Positions 1-7,590 of a DNA stretch of 64,000 nt are shown here, in pieces. The position numbers and the translations under genes were made by a program. Within the stretch, counting starts at the first letter, position 1, and each line of letters starts with the position of its first letter. Below the pieces are notes generated by a model. That model did not search any database. It had not been told where the DNA came from and saw only the letters and a list, made by a program, of their open reading frames with translations. The DNA comes from JTS-AC122 sp050246015 (GTDB lineage Bacteria > Planctomycetota > Phycisphaerae > Phycisphaerales > UBA1924), in contig JBFWWU010000022.1 of NCBI GenBank assembly GCA_050246015.1, forward strand, positions 1-64,000, in the 5' to 3' direction.

Positions 1-329
1 CCGTCGATGCCGTGGACTGGGCCTGGGCGCTCGTCGAGCATCAGACTCGCCGCATGCTCTTCAAGGCCAGCCAGCACGTCAGCGCGGGCGACTTCGAGAG
101 CCAGTGCAAGGCGATGATCCGCGTGCTCCGGGAATGGGCGGCAAAGCACCCCGCCGACCCGTGGATGCCCTTCTGGCAACTGAGCCGGCGCTTGGCGTGG
201 TCGCCCCGCGAGCACGACGAGGTTCGGCAGGCGCTGGTCGATCAGCGCCGCATCCAGTTCGCCGAGCGGGCCACCGGCGGCACGCCCCAGCGGCTGTACC
301 GGCTCATCGAGGACGCTGCCGAAGCATGA
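1..329 (+). CDS. C-terminal part of a phage-type primase/DUF3987-like protein (5' end outside window)
   Basis: The frame is open to the window edge, so only the C-terminus (about 109 residues) is seen. The segment TRRMLFKASQHVSAGDFES matches in layout the end of the primase at 55861-58161 (TRRLLFEAHVRIADGQFDA), followed by a winged-helix-like tail that ends in an Arg/Tyr-rich motif (RLYRLIED against RSATRYVSRA). This makes it the distal end of a paralogous replicative primase/ATPase. The first in-window start-like codon is GTG at 12, but it is probably internal. It is followed, as in the right-hand element, by a long untranslated region. I infer that it belongs to a second, related phage-like element lying to the left. 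Confidence 0.6.
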   Translation, partial: VDAVDWAWALVEHQTRRMLFKASQHVSAGDFESQCKAMIRVLREWAAKHPADPWMPFWQLSRRLAWSPREHDEVRQALVDQRRIQFAERATGGTPQRLYRLIEDAAEA

Positions 330-465
330 ACACGTGCTCCAAAGCCACGCAGGGCGGTCTGCGCAGCGCCTTCTACCACCCAAAAGTCGCGCAGAGACAC
401 TCCGGCGCAGCGCGGCCGCGAGTCCGCACCATTGATTCCGCAGCGCCAGCAGGGGTGCGCAGCAG

Positions 466-630
466 CCTATTGCGCCTGTTGCAACCTCTTGCGCGCAATA
501 GGTTCATCACGGAACCATCGAGAAATCATGGAGCAAACAACAACACACCCCCCTCTTTCCTACCTGTTGCGCCCACCCCCCCCCCGCCGGCGCGGGCGCG
601 ACGGGCGCGCAACAGGTTCGGCGCAACGGG
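466..630. repeat. Cluster of inverted repeats (possible iterons/origin)
   Basis: CCTATTGCGC (466-475) pairs perfectly with GCGCAATAGG (493-502). CCTGTTGCGC (563-572) pairs perfectly with GCGCAACAGG (607-616). A third direct copy, GCGCAACGGG, lies at 621-630. The first two right arms are both followed by TTC. GGTTC (501-505) and GAACC (512-516) form another short repeat. The repeated 10-mer GCGCAAYRGG in both orientations looks like a set of protein-binding sites next to a primase gene, as expected for a replication origin or operator. Confidence 0.5.
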
Positions 631-704
631 CGGGCGGCGTGCGGATCGCAGGCCATCGACGCACCGGTTCGGACACGCAGTTGGTGTGCCAGGCTGCGCC
701 TACC

Positions 705-915
705 CGGAGCCTTACAGCCGGAGTCCGAACGGGGGGAGGGGGCAATAGGTACTCCGGCGGGGGGGACCGGTCTCGAAACGCCCGCGGGAACAGCCGCGGT
801 TGGAGACAGAGTTTGTTTGCGCTGTCCGAACGCCGATCCGGGGAGGGACTGGTACGCCGCCGCGGCACGGACGCGACGTGGGCGATCGTGGGCCAACGGG
901 TGGCCAACGGACGAA
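705..915. other. Conserved untranslated element, left copy
   Basis: Blocks shared with about 58371-58580 in the same order are GAGCCTTACAGCCGG, TAGGTACTCC, CGCCCGCGGGAACAGCCGCG, GACAGAGTTTGTTT, GGTACGCCGCC, GACGTGGGC and GTGGCCAACGG. Between the blocks the copies differ with insertions and deletions, and no reading frame stays intact in both, so selection appears to act on DNA or RNA. CCGCGG-GAACAG-CCGCGG (782-799) can form a six-pair hairpin. It could be a non-coding RNA, an origin or a packaging site. Confidence 0.5.
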
Positions 916-1025
916 GCGGCGCGACGAGCGCGACGTGAGGGCTGTCGGTCGGCGCGGAATCCCGCCTTGCCCACGCGAATGTGGCCGTTGCACAGAGGCC
1001 GCAGATTCTGCTCGGAATCAGGCGC

Positions 1026-1079
1026 ATTCACCTTGCCGGTGCGCGGATGTCATGGCTTCATGTGTCACAACGCGGGGCG
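1026..1079 (+). promoter_or_regulatory. Conserved upstream block of the five-gene cassette, left copy
   Basis: This 54-base block is nearly identical to the reverse complement of 61924-61977, upstream of the other cassette copy. I see only two differences inside it. It includes CATGGCTTCATG, a dyad of two CATG half-sites. The two differences fall at third codon positions of a frame continuous with the first cassette gene, so it may instead be coding (N-terminal extension or leader peptide). Confidence 0.5.
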
Positions 1080-1104
1080 GAACCCCGCGACGGAGAACAA
1101 CGCG

Positions 1105-1407
1105 ATGAAGAGCAGCACGAAGAACGCCATCGGAATCGCCAGCGCCCTGGGCCGCCGGGGCTTCACCGTCGCCAGCGTCGAGGTCCACACCCCCGACGGG
1201 CGCACATGGGCGATCGACACCACGAACACCGGCGGCTTCCGCCTCTTCGAGATCGACCGCGACGGACGCGACGGGCCGAACGAGCACGACGCCATCGAGG
1301 GCGACACCTGGACCGCCGGAGACCTGATCGACTACCTCGCAGCGGTCGGCGAGCCAAAGGACACGACCAGTTGGGACCGCAAGAACGACAACCGCCCAAC
1401 GACCTGA
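1105..1407 (+). CDS. Conserved cassette protein 1 (left copy), unknown function
   Basis: A 100-residue protein, first gene of the five-gene cassette. The start was chosen at ATG 1105 because GGAG lies nine bases upstream; the frame is open further upstream and that part is also conserved. It is clearly homologous to the minus-strand protein at 61596-61889: shared segments include ALGRRGF, TPDGRTW and GGFRLFEID, then an acidic stretch DGPNEHDAIEGDTW. It looks like a small alpha/beta protein without signal peptide or membrane segment. I do not recognise the family. It is followed immediately by a strong hairpin that overlaps its stop codon. Confidence 0.75.
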   Translation: MKSSTKNAIGIASALGRRGFTVASVEVHTPDGRTWAIDTTNTGGFRLFEIDRDGRDGPNEHDAIEGDTWTAGDLIDYLAAVGEPKDTTSWDRKNDNRPTT

Positions 1408-1428
1408 AGCCCGCGAATCGCGGGCTTC
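1406..1428 (+). terminator. Hairpin after cassette gene 1 (attenuator or terminator)
   Basis: GAAGCCCGCG-AAT-CGCGGGCTTC is a perfect ten-pair stem starting at the stop codon, followed by a weak T run (TGTTT). The same hairpin is present in the right copy (61575-61597), so it is conserved and likely acts on the transcript. Confidence 0.6.
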
Positions 1429-1464
1429 GCTGTTTACCAGAGCACCACGCACAGGAGAACGACC

Positions 1465-1716
1465 ATGACGAAGCGCAAGACCACGAAGCCTGAACCCACC
1501 GCCGCCGAGATGTACGCCGCGCGGCGGGACGACATCGCCCGCCTGCTCGACGTGCTGGCGATGGAACTGGACAAGCACGACGACCAGGCCAAGGCCGACC
1601 CCACCAACTGGGGCATCACCGGCAACCTCGGAAAGGTCCGCAGCGACCTGATGGACACCGTCGCCTTCCTCAGCGGCATGGACCGCGAGGACGTCGAGCG
1701 CTTCCTGGCCGAGTGA
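1465..1716 (+). CDS. Conserved cassette protein 2 (left copy), unknown function
   Basis: An 83-residue helical protein with a basic N-terminus (TKRKTTKPEPT) and an amphipathic body. It is almost identical to the product at 61260-61517 from the motif KPEPTAA onwards, including the run ending DREDVERFLAE. Such conservation between two copies that have otherwise drifted suggests real constraint or recent exchange. AGGAG lies just before the ATG. The function is unknown. Confidence 0.75.
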   Translation: MTKRKTTKPEPTAAEMYAARRDDIARLLDVLAMELDKHDDQAKADPTNWGITGNLGKVRSDLMDTVAFLSGMDREDVERFLAE

Positions 1717-1755
1717 ACGCCCCACACCCACCACCCCCCACGAAGGAGCCCGCCC

Positions 1756-2032
1756 ATGAACATCAAGACGATCGTGATCGAAGGCCACGAGAAGGACAGC
1801 CGCACCGAGCGCGGCGCGGAAGTGACCATCGAGCAGAACACGCGCCGCGCGGGCAAGCAGGACATCTGCATCGCACACATCGCCCGCGACGAGAACGGGG
1901 AGAGCCGCTACGCGAAGGCGGCCGAGGTCGCCCAAGGTGGTCTACGGGACCGACCGCCGGGGTCGGGCCGCCGCCACCAACTCGATGGTCCACGAGGTGC
2001 TCAACGAGATGGAGCGCGTCGCGGGCTGCTGA
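1756..2032 (+). pseudogene. Cassette gene 3 (left copy), frameshifted
   Basis: The intact counterpart is the 94-residue protein at 60936-61220. Here the first 59 or so codons match (MNIKTIVIEGHEKD, TIEQNTR, DICIAHIARDE). Then GAGGTCGCCCAAGGTGG carries one extra C compared with GAGGTCGCCAAGGTGG in the intact copy, near 1930. After the shift, the conserved tail (VVYGTDRRGRAAATNSMV, then ERVAGC) continues in another frame to TGA at 2030-2032. Read straight through, the frame makes a long unrelated Arg-rich tail. Either this is a genuine frameshift mutation or a sequencing error in a C run. Confidence 0.75.
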
Positions 2033-2076
2033 CAGAACCCATGCGGCGTCGCGGGGAACCGCGACGGCCACGTTTC

Positions 2077-2097
2077 CCCGCCGCAACGTGCGGCGGG
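2077..2097 (+). terminator. Hairpin between cassette genes 3 and 4
   Basis: CCCGCCGCA-ACG-TGCGGCGGG is a nine-pair stem with a three-base loop and no T run. A ten-pair version sits at the same place in the right copy (60876-60898). Position and conservation suggest an intra-operon attenuator or RNA-stability element rather than a chance repeat. Confidence 0.55.
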
Positions 2098-2125
2098 AGT
2101 TCCAACCCCCAGTTCGGAGATGACC

Positions 2126-2548
2126 ATGAGCACGAGGACCAAGAAGCCCGCCAAGCCCCGCACCCCCCGCACCCCGAAGATGCCCAAGAGCGGTGCCCGC
2201 GCGGGGGGAGCCGCCAAGACAGACCGCTTCCGCAAGGCGGCGCTCGCCGAGATCAAGGACCGGCTCGACGGCACCGCCACCGAGGCCGACCCCGCCAAGG
2301 AGAAGAAGCCCAAGCGCGTCAGCGCCCTCGACGCGGCAGCGCAGGTGCTCGCCGCGAGCGAGGTGCCGATGCGGGCCAAGGAGATGATCGCCGCGATGGA
2401 GGCCAAGAAACTCTGGACCAGCCCCGGCGGTAAGACGCCCGAGGCCACGCTCTACGCCGCCATCATCCGCGAGATCGCCGCCAAGGGCACCGCCGCTCGC
2501 TTCAAGAAGCACGAGCGCGGCGTCTTTGTCGCGGGGAAGGAAGCCTGA
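2126..2548 (+). CDS. HARE-HTH (winged-helix) protein, cassette gene 4, left copy
   Basis: A 140-residue protein. The N-terminal third is a Lys/Pro/Ala-rich, histone-like basic tail (KKPAKPRTPRTPKMPKSG). The C-terminal half (from about residue 72) has the HARE-HTH pattern: ALDAAAQVL, MRAKEMIAAM, GGKTPEATLYAAIIREI and a final GVF strand. HARE-HTH domains (HB1, ASXL, restriction endonuclease) are linked to binding or sensing of modified DNA and to nucleoid proteins. ATG 2126 was chosen over ATG 2120 because GGAG at 2114-2117 is correctly spaced for it and the homologue starts at the same residue. Its paralogue is at 60390-60848. Confidence 0.8.
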   Translation: MSTRTKKPAKPRTPRTPKMPKSGARAGGAAKTDRFRKAALAEIKDRLDGTATEADPAKEKKPKRVSALDAAAQVLAASEVPMRAKEMIAAMEAKKLWTSPGGKTPEATLYAAIIREIAAKGTAARFKKHERGVFVAGKEA

Positions 2549-2551
2549 GCC

Positions 2552-2818
2552 ATGAGCGCCACCCCCGCCCCGCAGCCCGCGCCGACCCAAGCGCAACTCG
2601 AGGCCGTGCTTCAGGCAGCGCTCTACCTGCTTGGCGCGAGGCAGGACCGGATGGTCACGATCGAGGAGTGGTCGGACTTGGCGCGGGCAGTAGCCGCCTG
2701 CCAGGAGCGCAAGACGGCCGACTACCTGACCGTGAACGACCTCGAAGACATCGCCGAGCGCTACGCCCTCGAATGGGACGAAGCAACCGGCGGCCCGCTC
2801 CCGAACCTCGACGAGTGA
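2552..2818 (+). CDS. Conserved cassette protein 5 (left copy), acidic helical
   Basis: An 88-residue acidic, helical protein that starts three bases after the HARE-HTH stop, so the two are translationally linked. It is homologous to 60135-60386 almost throughout (LEAVLQAALYLLGARQD, ERYALEWDEAT), ending PLPNLDE in both copies. No signal peptide, Cys motif or membrane segment. Function unknown; tight coupling to the HARE-HTH gene suggests partners. Confidence 0.75.
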   Translation: MSATPAPQPAPTQAQLEAVLQAALYLLGARQDRMVTIEEWSDLARAVAACQERKTADYLTVNDLEDIAERYALEWDEATGGPLPNLDE

Positions 2819-2841
2819 GGCGTTCATCACGCGCCGCTCCC

Positions 2842-2866
2842 AGCCGCGACACGCGTCGCGGCTTTC
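2842..2866 (+). terminator. Rho-independent terminator of the left cassette
   Basis: AGCCGCGAC-ACGC-GTCGCGGCT followed by TTC. It lies 24 bases after the last cassette gene and is conserved at 60090-60111 in the other copy. Homology between the two copies ends just beyond it (about 2873). Confidence 0.75.
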
Positions 2867-2920
2867 GCTTCGGTCGCAAGTTGCCATCCTCACCCCAATG
2901 ACGACTCATCGACACGTCGA

Positions 2921-5095
2921 TCATCCGGGCTCGACGGGGGTGTCGTCCTGAGTCGAGTGGGCACTGCACGCACACTGCTTGCAACTCGGGCATACCAGGC
3001 TCACCTTGCCCCGGGATTGATGGCACGGCACGGATAGCACGTCACAGCCAAGGATGGCATCGATCCATCCGTCACCTCGGAACGAGCTGCCGTTGACCAG
3101 ACGTTCGATGTTCTGCAACTGAATGACCGGGAACCGCGTGCCGCAACGGCATCGAAACACGCCCCATACCGAACTGCATCCAGGGCACTCGACGCTGAAC
3201 GCCGCCGATGGGAGGTCAAGCAGTTCAAGATTGCCGTGCGCTTCCCAGCAAACCGGACATACGCACAACTTATCGATGCTCGCGAATGCTGTGTCAATCT
3301 GTGCACGACACTGCTCGGCACGTTCGTCTGCATCTCGGCGTGCATGTTGGGCTGCCTTGCCGCCAGCGGATGCCGTGGCCTTGTAAAGGGCGTCCCTTGC
3401 AGTGGACAACAGGTCGGCCAGTCCCTTTTCACGCGGCTTCGGGCGTCTCAGCACGCGCCACTCGTCACGATTCTCTCCCCGCACCGTCCACTCCATGCCC
3501 GCAGGTGCGCCGGGTATCGAGCATCGCACTTTGGGTGGATACGCAAGCAACTGTGGAGCATGCAGGTGCCACCGCAGGTAACGGGCGACCCGCTCAACGC
3601 TCGCGATGTCCCAGGGGGAAATGGGCAATATCGAGAGCTTCGTTCCATGCGTATTGCCAGGCTCCCAAGCACACGCCGAGTGCCAATTGGTCGAAGGGTG
3701 CCGCTCGGCGGGAGAGCTCGCCTGCACGCGAGACGCGGGCAGGTGTAGAAGCAGGACATGGTCCTCCGAAGCTCCCGTCGCTGCGTCGCCTAGTTGTCGT
3801 CGCAGAGATTCAATGTCCCCGCCAGTTTCGCCGTCAAGAACCGCTGGAACGCCAACAACTCGAATGGCGACGTTGCCGCAGCGGATCGTCACGACCGCAT
3901 CTCGCGGCGGAGTGATAGTGCAATCGGCGACAGGGCCCACCAGCTGGATCGGTATGTCATCAACGGTCGTGCTTTGGAAGGACACTTCCGGCTGGAGGTG
4001 CAGTTGCTCAGCAGCCCGCACTACAACAAGCCAACTGAACCACGACATTGCCGAACACACTGATTGCTGCCGCTCGTAGACCTGCTGGTCAGAAAGCGGC
4101 CGCTCAGCCCCGAGCTCCGTCCAGCGTTTCCACAGTGTCGCCACTTTGCGATAGTGCGGGTCATTTGAGAGGATGTTTGTATACCTCAAGCCGCTGACGG
4201 GCGCACCATGCGGCACTGCACGGTACAGGGGGGAATCGAGCAGTCCAAGCACTCGTATGTAGAGGGCGTCGAGCCGGGCTTGGGTGTGAACGGCGACATC
4301 TGCCGCGGCATTGTCCTGGACAGCCCCAGCCCAGAGAGCGTACAGACGGTCGCGTCGCCAGTGGTGCCCACTCGCTGCCCCAGAAGCGTGGTCGCTGATC
4401 TGGCTCAACATCCGCCGAATGTCTGCGAGTCTCGCCAGCCGCACCTGCAGGTATAGCCTGACGTGGTCAACAAGCCGAGCCGCCAGTCGATTTTCATAGA
4501 TGTCGGCGTTCTCATCCGGCACCAAGCACAGGACCCTTCGTGGGCGCACACCGAGAACAGTTGGCCGCTCCCAGTCTTCACGGTGGGAAGCAAGCCGAGC
4601 GATGGCCTGCCGGGCCACACGCCGGGCTCTCGCTGTGGGGACGAGGTCGGATTCCACCTTGAGATGCGTTCGAGGTGCCGCGCACACAGTCTCGAGGAAT
4701 ACGAGATTCTCTTCGAGAATCTCATCGAACGTTCGAATGCGAAGGTAGTCATCGAGTCGCGGTGCCAAAGGTGATGCGGCCACCCAGTCGTCCCACACCG
4801 CCCGTGAAGCGAGCCTCGCCTCGAACTGCTCATTCATCTGGGACAGCGCGTCGGTGTCCGCCGAAGACGCGATCACGCGCTGGCTGAACTCCCCGTCCCG
4901 TCTTGCCAATCGGTCGCACTGGAGCGACCACGAGCGATCACGCCGAGGCACGACTCGGTCGCCATCAGCAACCTCGATCCCGTTCATGACGGCCCCAGCA
5001 GGACACGACGGCAACCACCAGCGCCCAGGCACTAGTGCGTTGTCGCTCTTGCGGACGGGTTGCCCCGATAGCAGATCCTTGAGGTCGGTGGTCAT
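2921..5095 (-). CDS. DUF2357/McrC-like subunit with C-terminal Cys clusters
   Basis: A 724-residue protein, last gene of the minus-strand defence operon, overlapping the McrB-type gene by four bases (ATGA). Residues about 90-250 match the DUF2357 pattern that precedes McrC-type nucleases: a cluster near ICxxP (VCAAPRTHLKVESDLVP), DW, GVRPRRVL, then DIYENRLAARLVDHV. The C-terminal 120 residues hold CPVC, CPGC, CRCG and CPSC motifs, so at least two zinc ribbons. I could not find a clear PD-(D/E)xK catalytic triad, so nuclease activity is uncertain. The McrB-then-McrC gene order supports a restriction complex that acts on modified DNA or, in CoCoNuT-type systems, RNA. Confidence 0.7.
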   Translation of the reverse strand: MTTDLKDLLSGQPVRKSDNALVPGRWWLPSCPAGAVMNGIEVADGDRVVPRRDRSWSLQCDRLARRDGEFSQRVIASSADTDALSQMNEQFEARLASRAVWDDWVAASPLAPRLDDYLRIRTFDEILEENLVFLETVCAAPRTHLKVESDLVPTARARRVARQAIARLASHREDWERPTVLGVRPRRVLCLVPDENADIYENRLAARLVDHVRLYLQVRLARLADIRRMLSQISDHASGAASGHHWRRDRLYALWAGAVQDNAAADVAVHTQARLDALYIRVLGLLDSPLYRAVPHGAPVSGLRYTNILSNDPHYRKVATLWKRWTELGAERPLSDQQVYERQQSVCSAMSWFSWLVVVRAAEQLHLQPEVSFQSTTVDDIPIQLVGPVADCTITPPRDAVVTIRCGNVAIRVVGVPAVLDGETGGDIESLRRQLGDAATGASEDHVLLLHLPASRVQASSPAERHPSTNWHSACAWEPGNTHGTKLSILPISPWDIASVERVARYLRWHLHAPQLLAYPPKVRCSIPGAPAGMEWTVRGENRDEWRVLRRPKPREKGLADLLSTARDALYKATASAGGKAAQHARRDADERAEQCRAQIDTAFASIDKLCVCPVCWEAHGNLELLDLPSAAFSVECPGCSSVWGVFRCRCGTRFPVIQLQNIERLVNGSSFRGDGWIDAILGCDVLSVPCHQSRGKVSLVCPSCKQCACSAHSTQDDTPVEPG

Positions 5096-7590
5096 GAGGC
5101 GGCCTCACCCTCCTCAAACGATCGGGTGCGTATGAGCGAAGACAGCAGTTCCTCACACTGGGTCGGTGCTGGATCGAGTTTGCGGTCCTTCCACCGCGAA
5201 CGAAGCGCGGTTCGGAGTTCCTGCAGTTCCTTCACGCGTACATCGTGGCGATTGCGCAGCTTCCGCAGAAGCTTGGTGGCGACGACATGGTCAATGGCCT
5301 CGCCGACCGTGCCCCCAGCTGCCACGATTACAGGAGCAAATCGGGTGACTTGCCTCTCCAGGCGATTGCCCCAGCCGATGTTGAACTTGCCTTTGAGCTC
5401 CGGTTCCAACGCTGTGACGAAAGCGTTGGCCTCTGCTGCCTCCCGCACATGGCGCTGGCACGCTGTGTCGAACAGTCCGCGAAGCGCGCTGCACGACGCT
5501 GGCGGCGGCACTGATGCCGCGACTGGCTTGAAACTGGTAGGATGCCGGGGCAGTTCCATCGTGTGCGCCCGGTCATACGTCTTGTCCGCAAAGTCCTTGG
5601 TCGTTTCGTCGTGGTTGGCGGTACCCACAAACCACACGTTGGGCGGTACCGCAATCGCCGTGCCCTCTTCGAGCAACCGCGTCGGCCGCCTCGGCGGACG
5701 ACTATCCATCAGCCCCAGTTGCGGGAGATTCGGCTTCTTGGGGCTTTCGAGTTCCGACAACAGATCAGCGCCGAACTGTTCGATGTACGACAGGTTCATC
5801 TCGTCCAGCACCACGATGAAGAGACGATCGGACCAGGTAGGGCACTGCGCGGCGTACAGCGCCTTGACAAAGGACGATTCGTGGTACTTCTTGTCGAACG
5901 CGTTGTAGTACCCGAGGAGGTCCTGACGATCACGCCATCCGGCCTGCACGGCGACGATGTCGGCGTGTCCGCCGAGCGCCTTGGCAAATGCCCTGGGAAG
6001 GCTGGTCTTTCCTGTTCCGCTTATTCCCTGAAGAAGGTGAAGGCGGCTCATCGCTAGACCGGCCATGAAGCAGCGGATCGTGCGGTCGTCGTAGAACAGA
6101 GCCTCATCTGCGGCCATCCGATTGCGGACGTCATCCACAACCTGCTTGAGGTTGGGAGGCTGATGAAAGCGTGCTGGGGGATTCTGGAATTCGGAGTCCG
6201 CAGCGTCCATCCGCTCGAGCTCAGGATACGGATTGCGGCCCGACGCCTGATTGAGCCGGCCTTCAACTTCAATCTGAAGCTGATCGTTTGCTTCCTTGAG
6301 CGCGGCATTTCGTAGTTCGAGGCTGCGCAGCGCCACACGTTGAGTTTCCATCTCGCCCACCGGCATCCGCATGCGCTCGAGTTCTGATCGCGTTTGGGAA
6401 AGGGCGGCACCCAGGCGTTGATTTTCGATATCCAGGACGTCGACACGCTCCTGCGCCTTCTTGTAGAGTTCCACTGTCGCCTGTCCCGGCCGCGCGTGCA
6501 ACTCCATTTGCAGACGGTCCACCTCCTTCCGAAGGTGGTCCCGCTCGCTAGTCAGGTCCACAAGCGATGCGCCTCCAGCGGTGCCAAGAATCCCCTCCAG
6601 TTCCTTCACGCGCAGTTGCGACCTCTGGAGTTGGTCAACCACGCGCTTCTGTGACTCCACGCCTCGCTCAATCGACCTTTCCAGTGTTTCAATGCGGTCG
6701 TTGACCCGCGCGGTCGCCTGCTCCTCAGCCAACAGCTCCATGTCCTTGATATGCTCAAGCTTGTAGGTGATCTCTCGCTTTGCACGCTCGATGTCAACGC
6801 GTTCTGTTCCGAGGGCAGCACGGTCTTTGTCGAGGACCTCACGCTCCTGCTGCAACAACGCCCTCTGGGCATCCACATCCGCAACACGGCGCTGGTGCGC
6901 GGCCTCGAGTGCGTTCCGGGCATCGCGGAGCTGCTCAGGAAAACCCTCACTCGCCGCAGCCTGTAAAGCGAGCAACTCCAGTCTGCGGGCTTCCATTTCG
7001 GAATCTCGTTTGGAAACGTCGGTCTCTCTAGCCGACAATGCGAGTTCGCGTCGTTCCAGTTCCTCTAGCCTTCTCGCCACTTCTGCTTTTGCCCGCTCAT
7101 GTGCGACCCGCGCGGCGTCCGCTTGATCCTTCAGGCGATTGAGGGCGTCCCTTGTGTGTCGCACACCGCGAAGGACCTCGACGAGCTCCGCCCTCGATAC
7201 CTGCGTACTGACGGGGGGCGCGACACTTGCTGGCGAGGCTTCGGGGCTTCCGCCGGCCGTGAGCGGGTCCGGTGAATCTGTAGTTGCCGGGGCCGGCGCC
7301 TCGGTCTCCGCACGGGCTTCGTCGACAAGCTGCTGATCCGACATGGTCTCAAGTCCATCGGTTGGTCCAACTGCCCCAGAAGGGGAGTCCGCACCTAACT
7401 GCCGGGACGCGCCGACGCCACTGTGATGGTCTGAAGTGGGAGTTCCGCCCTTCGAGAGGGGAGAGCCACCTGCCGATGACAGGATGGTCTGCGCAGAATG
7501 CCCAGGCAACCCACCAAAGCCGCCGGCACTTCCGGGATATCCGCCGGCCTGCTGCCAAGGCTTGTTTTTGTTCTTGTTCTTCTTGCTCAT
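5092..7590 (-). CDS. Coiled-coil McrB-type AAA+ GTPase (CoCoNuT CnuB-like)
   Basis: An 832-residue protein. Residues 1-130 are low complexity (KNKNKNK, then Gly/Ser/Pro-rich), about 130-430 is a long heptad-rich coiled coil, and about 470-830 is an McrB-family AAA+ module. It has Walker A GISGTGKTS near residue 520, Walker B IVVLDEMN, and GTANHDETT at the place of the McrB NxxD GTPase signature. Together with the following DUF2357 protein it forms an McrBC-like pair. Fusion of McrB GTPase to extended coiled coils is the hallmark of CoCoNuT systems, which are predicted type IV restriction systems. It overlaps the previous gene by four bases. GTP specificity is inferred from family. Confidence 0.8.
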   Translation of the reverse strand: MSKKNKNKNKPWQQAGGYPGSAGGFGGLPGHSAQTILSSAGGSPLSKGGTPTSDHHSGVGASRQLGADSPSGAVGPTDGLETMSDQQLVDEARAETEAPAPATTDSPDPLTAGGSPEASPASVAPPVSTQVSRAELVEVLRGVRHTRDALNRLKDQADAARVAHERAKAEVARRLEELERRELALSARETDVSKRDSEMEARRLELLALQAAASEGFPEQLRDARNALEAAHQRRVADVDAQRALLQQEREVLDKDRAALGTERVDIERAKREITYKLEHIKDMELLAEEQATARVNDRIETLERSIERGVESQKRVVDQLQRSQLRVKELEGILGTAGGASLVDLTSERDHLRKEVDRLQMELHARPGQATVELYKKAQERVDVLDIENQRLGAALSQTRSELERMRMPVGEMETQRVALRSLELRNAALKEANDQLQIEVEGRLNQASGRNPYPELERMDAADSEFQNPPARFHQPPNLKQVVDDVRNRMAADEALFYDDRTIRCFMAGLAMSRLHLLQGISGTGKTSLPRAFAKALGGHADIVAVQAGWRDRQDLLGYYNAFDKKYHESSFVKALYAAQCPTWSDRLFIVVLDEMNLSYIEQFGADLLSELESPKKPNLPQLGLMDSRPPRRPTRLLEEGTAIAVPPNVWFVGTANHDETTKDFADKTYDRAHTMELPRHPTSFKPVAASVPPPASCSALRGLFDTACQRHVREAAEANAFVTALEPELKGKFNIGWGNRLERQVTRFAPVIVAAGGTVGEAIDHVVATKLLRKLRNRHDVRVKELQELRTALRSRWKDRKLDPAPTQCEELLSSLIRTRSFEEGEAAS

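Larger units (their letters stand above)
330..1025. other. Untranslated region after primase, with inverted repeats and a conserved element
   Basis: No convincing gene was found in about 700 bases; the open frames here are low-quality, Arg/Pro-rich shadows. The region contains the inverted-repeat cluster (466-630) and a block (about 705-915) that recurs at about 58371-58580, each time just downstream of a primase. Homopolymer C tracts occur at 549-555 and 576-585. An origin, packaging or regulatory role is possible but not shown. Confidence 0.6.

Noticed and set aside
104..1031. Several overlapping open frames of 90-214 residues in the left untranslated region
   Set aside because: Low-complexity, Arg/Pro-rich shadows typical of GC-rich DNA. 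No frame is conserved with the equivalent region at 58162-58755.
5461..5485. TGGCAC sequence at about 5468 as another sigma-54 promoter
   Set aside because: The downstream half is GTCG, not TTGC, and the site lies inside the McrB-like gene.
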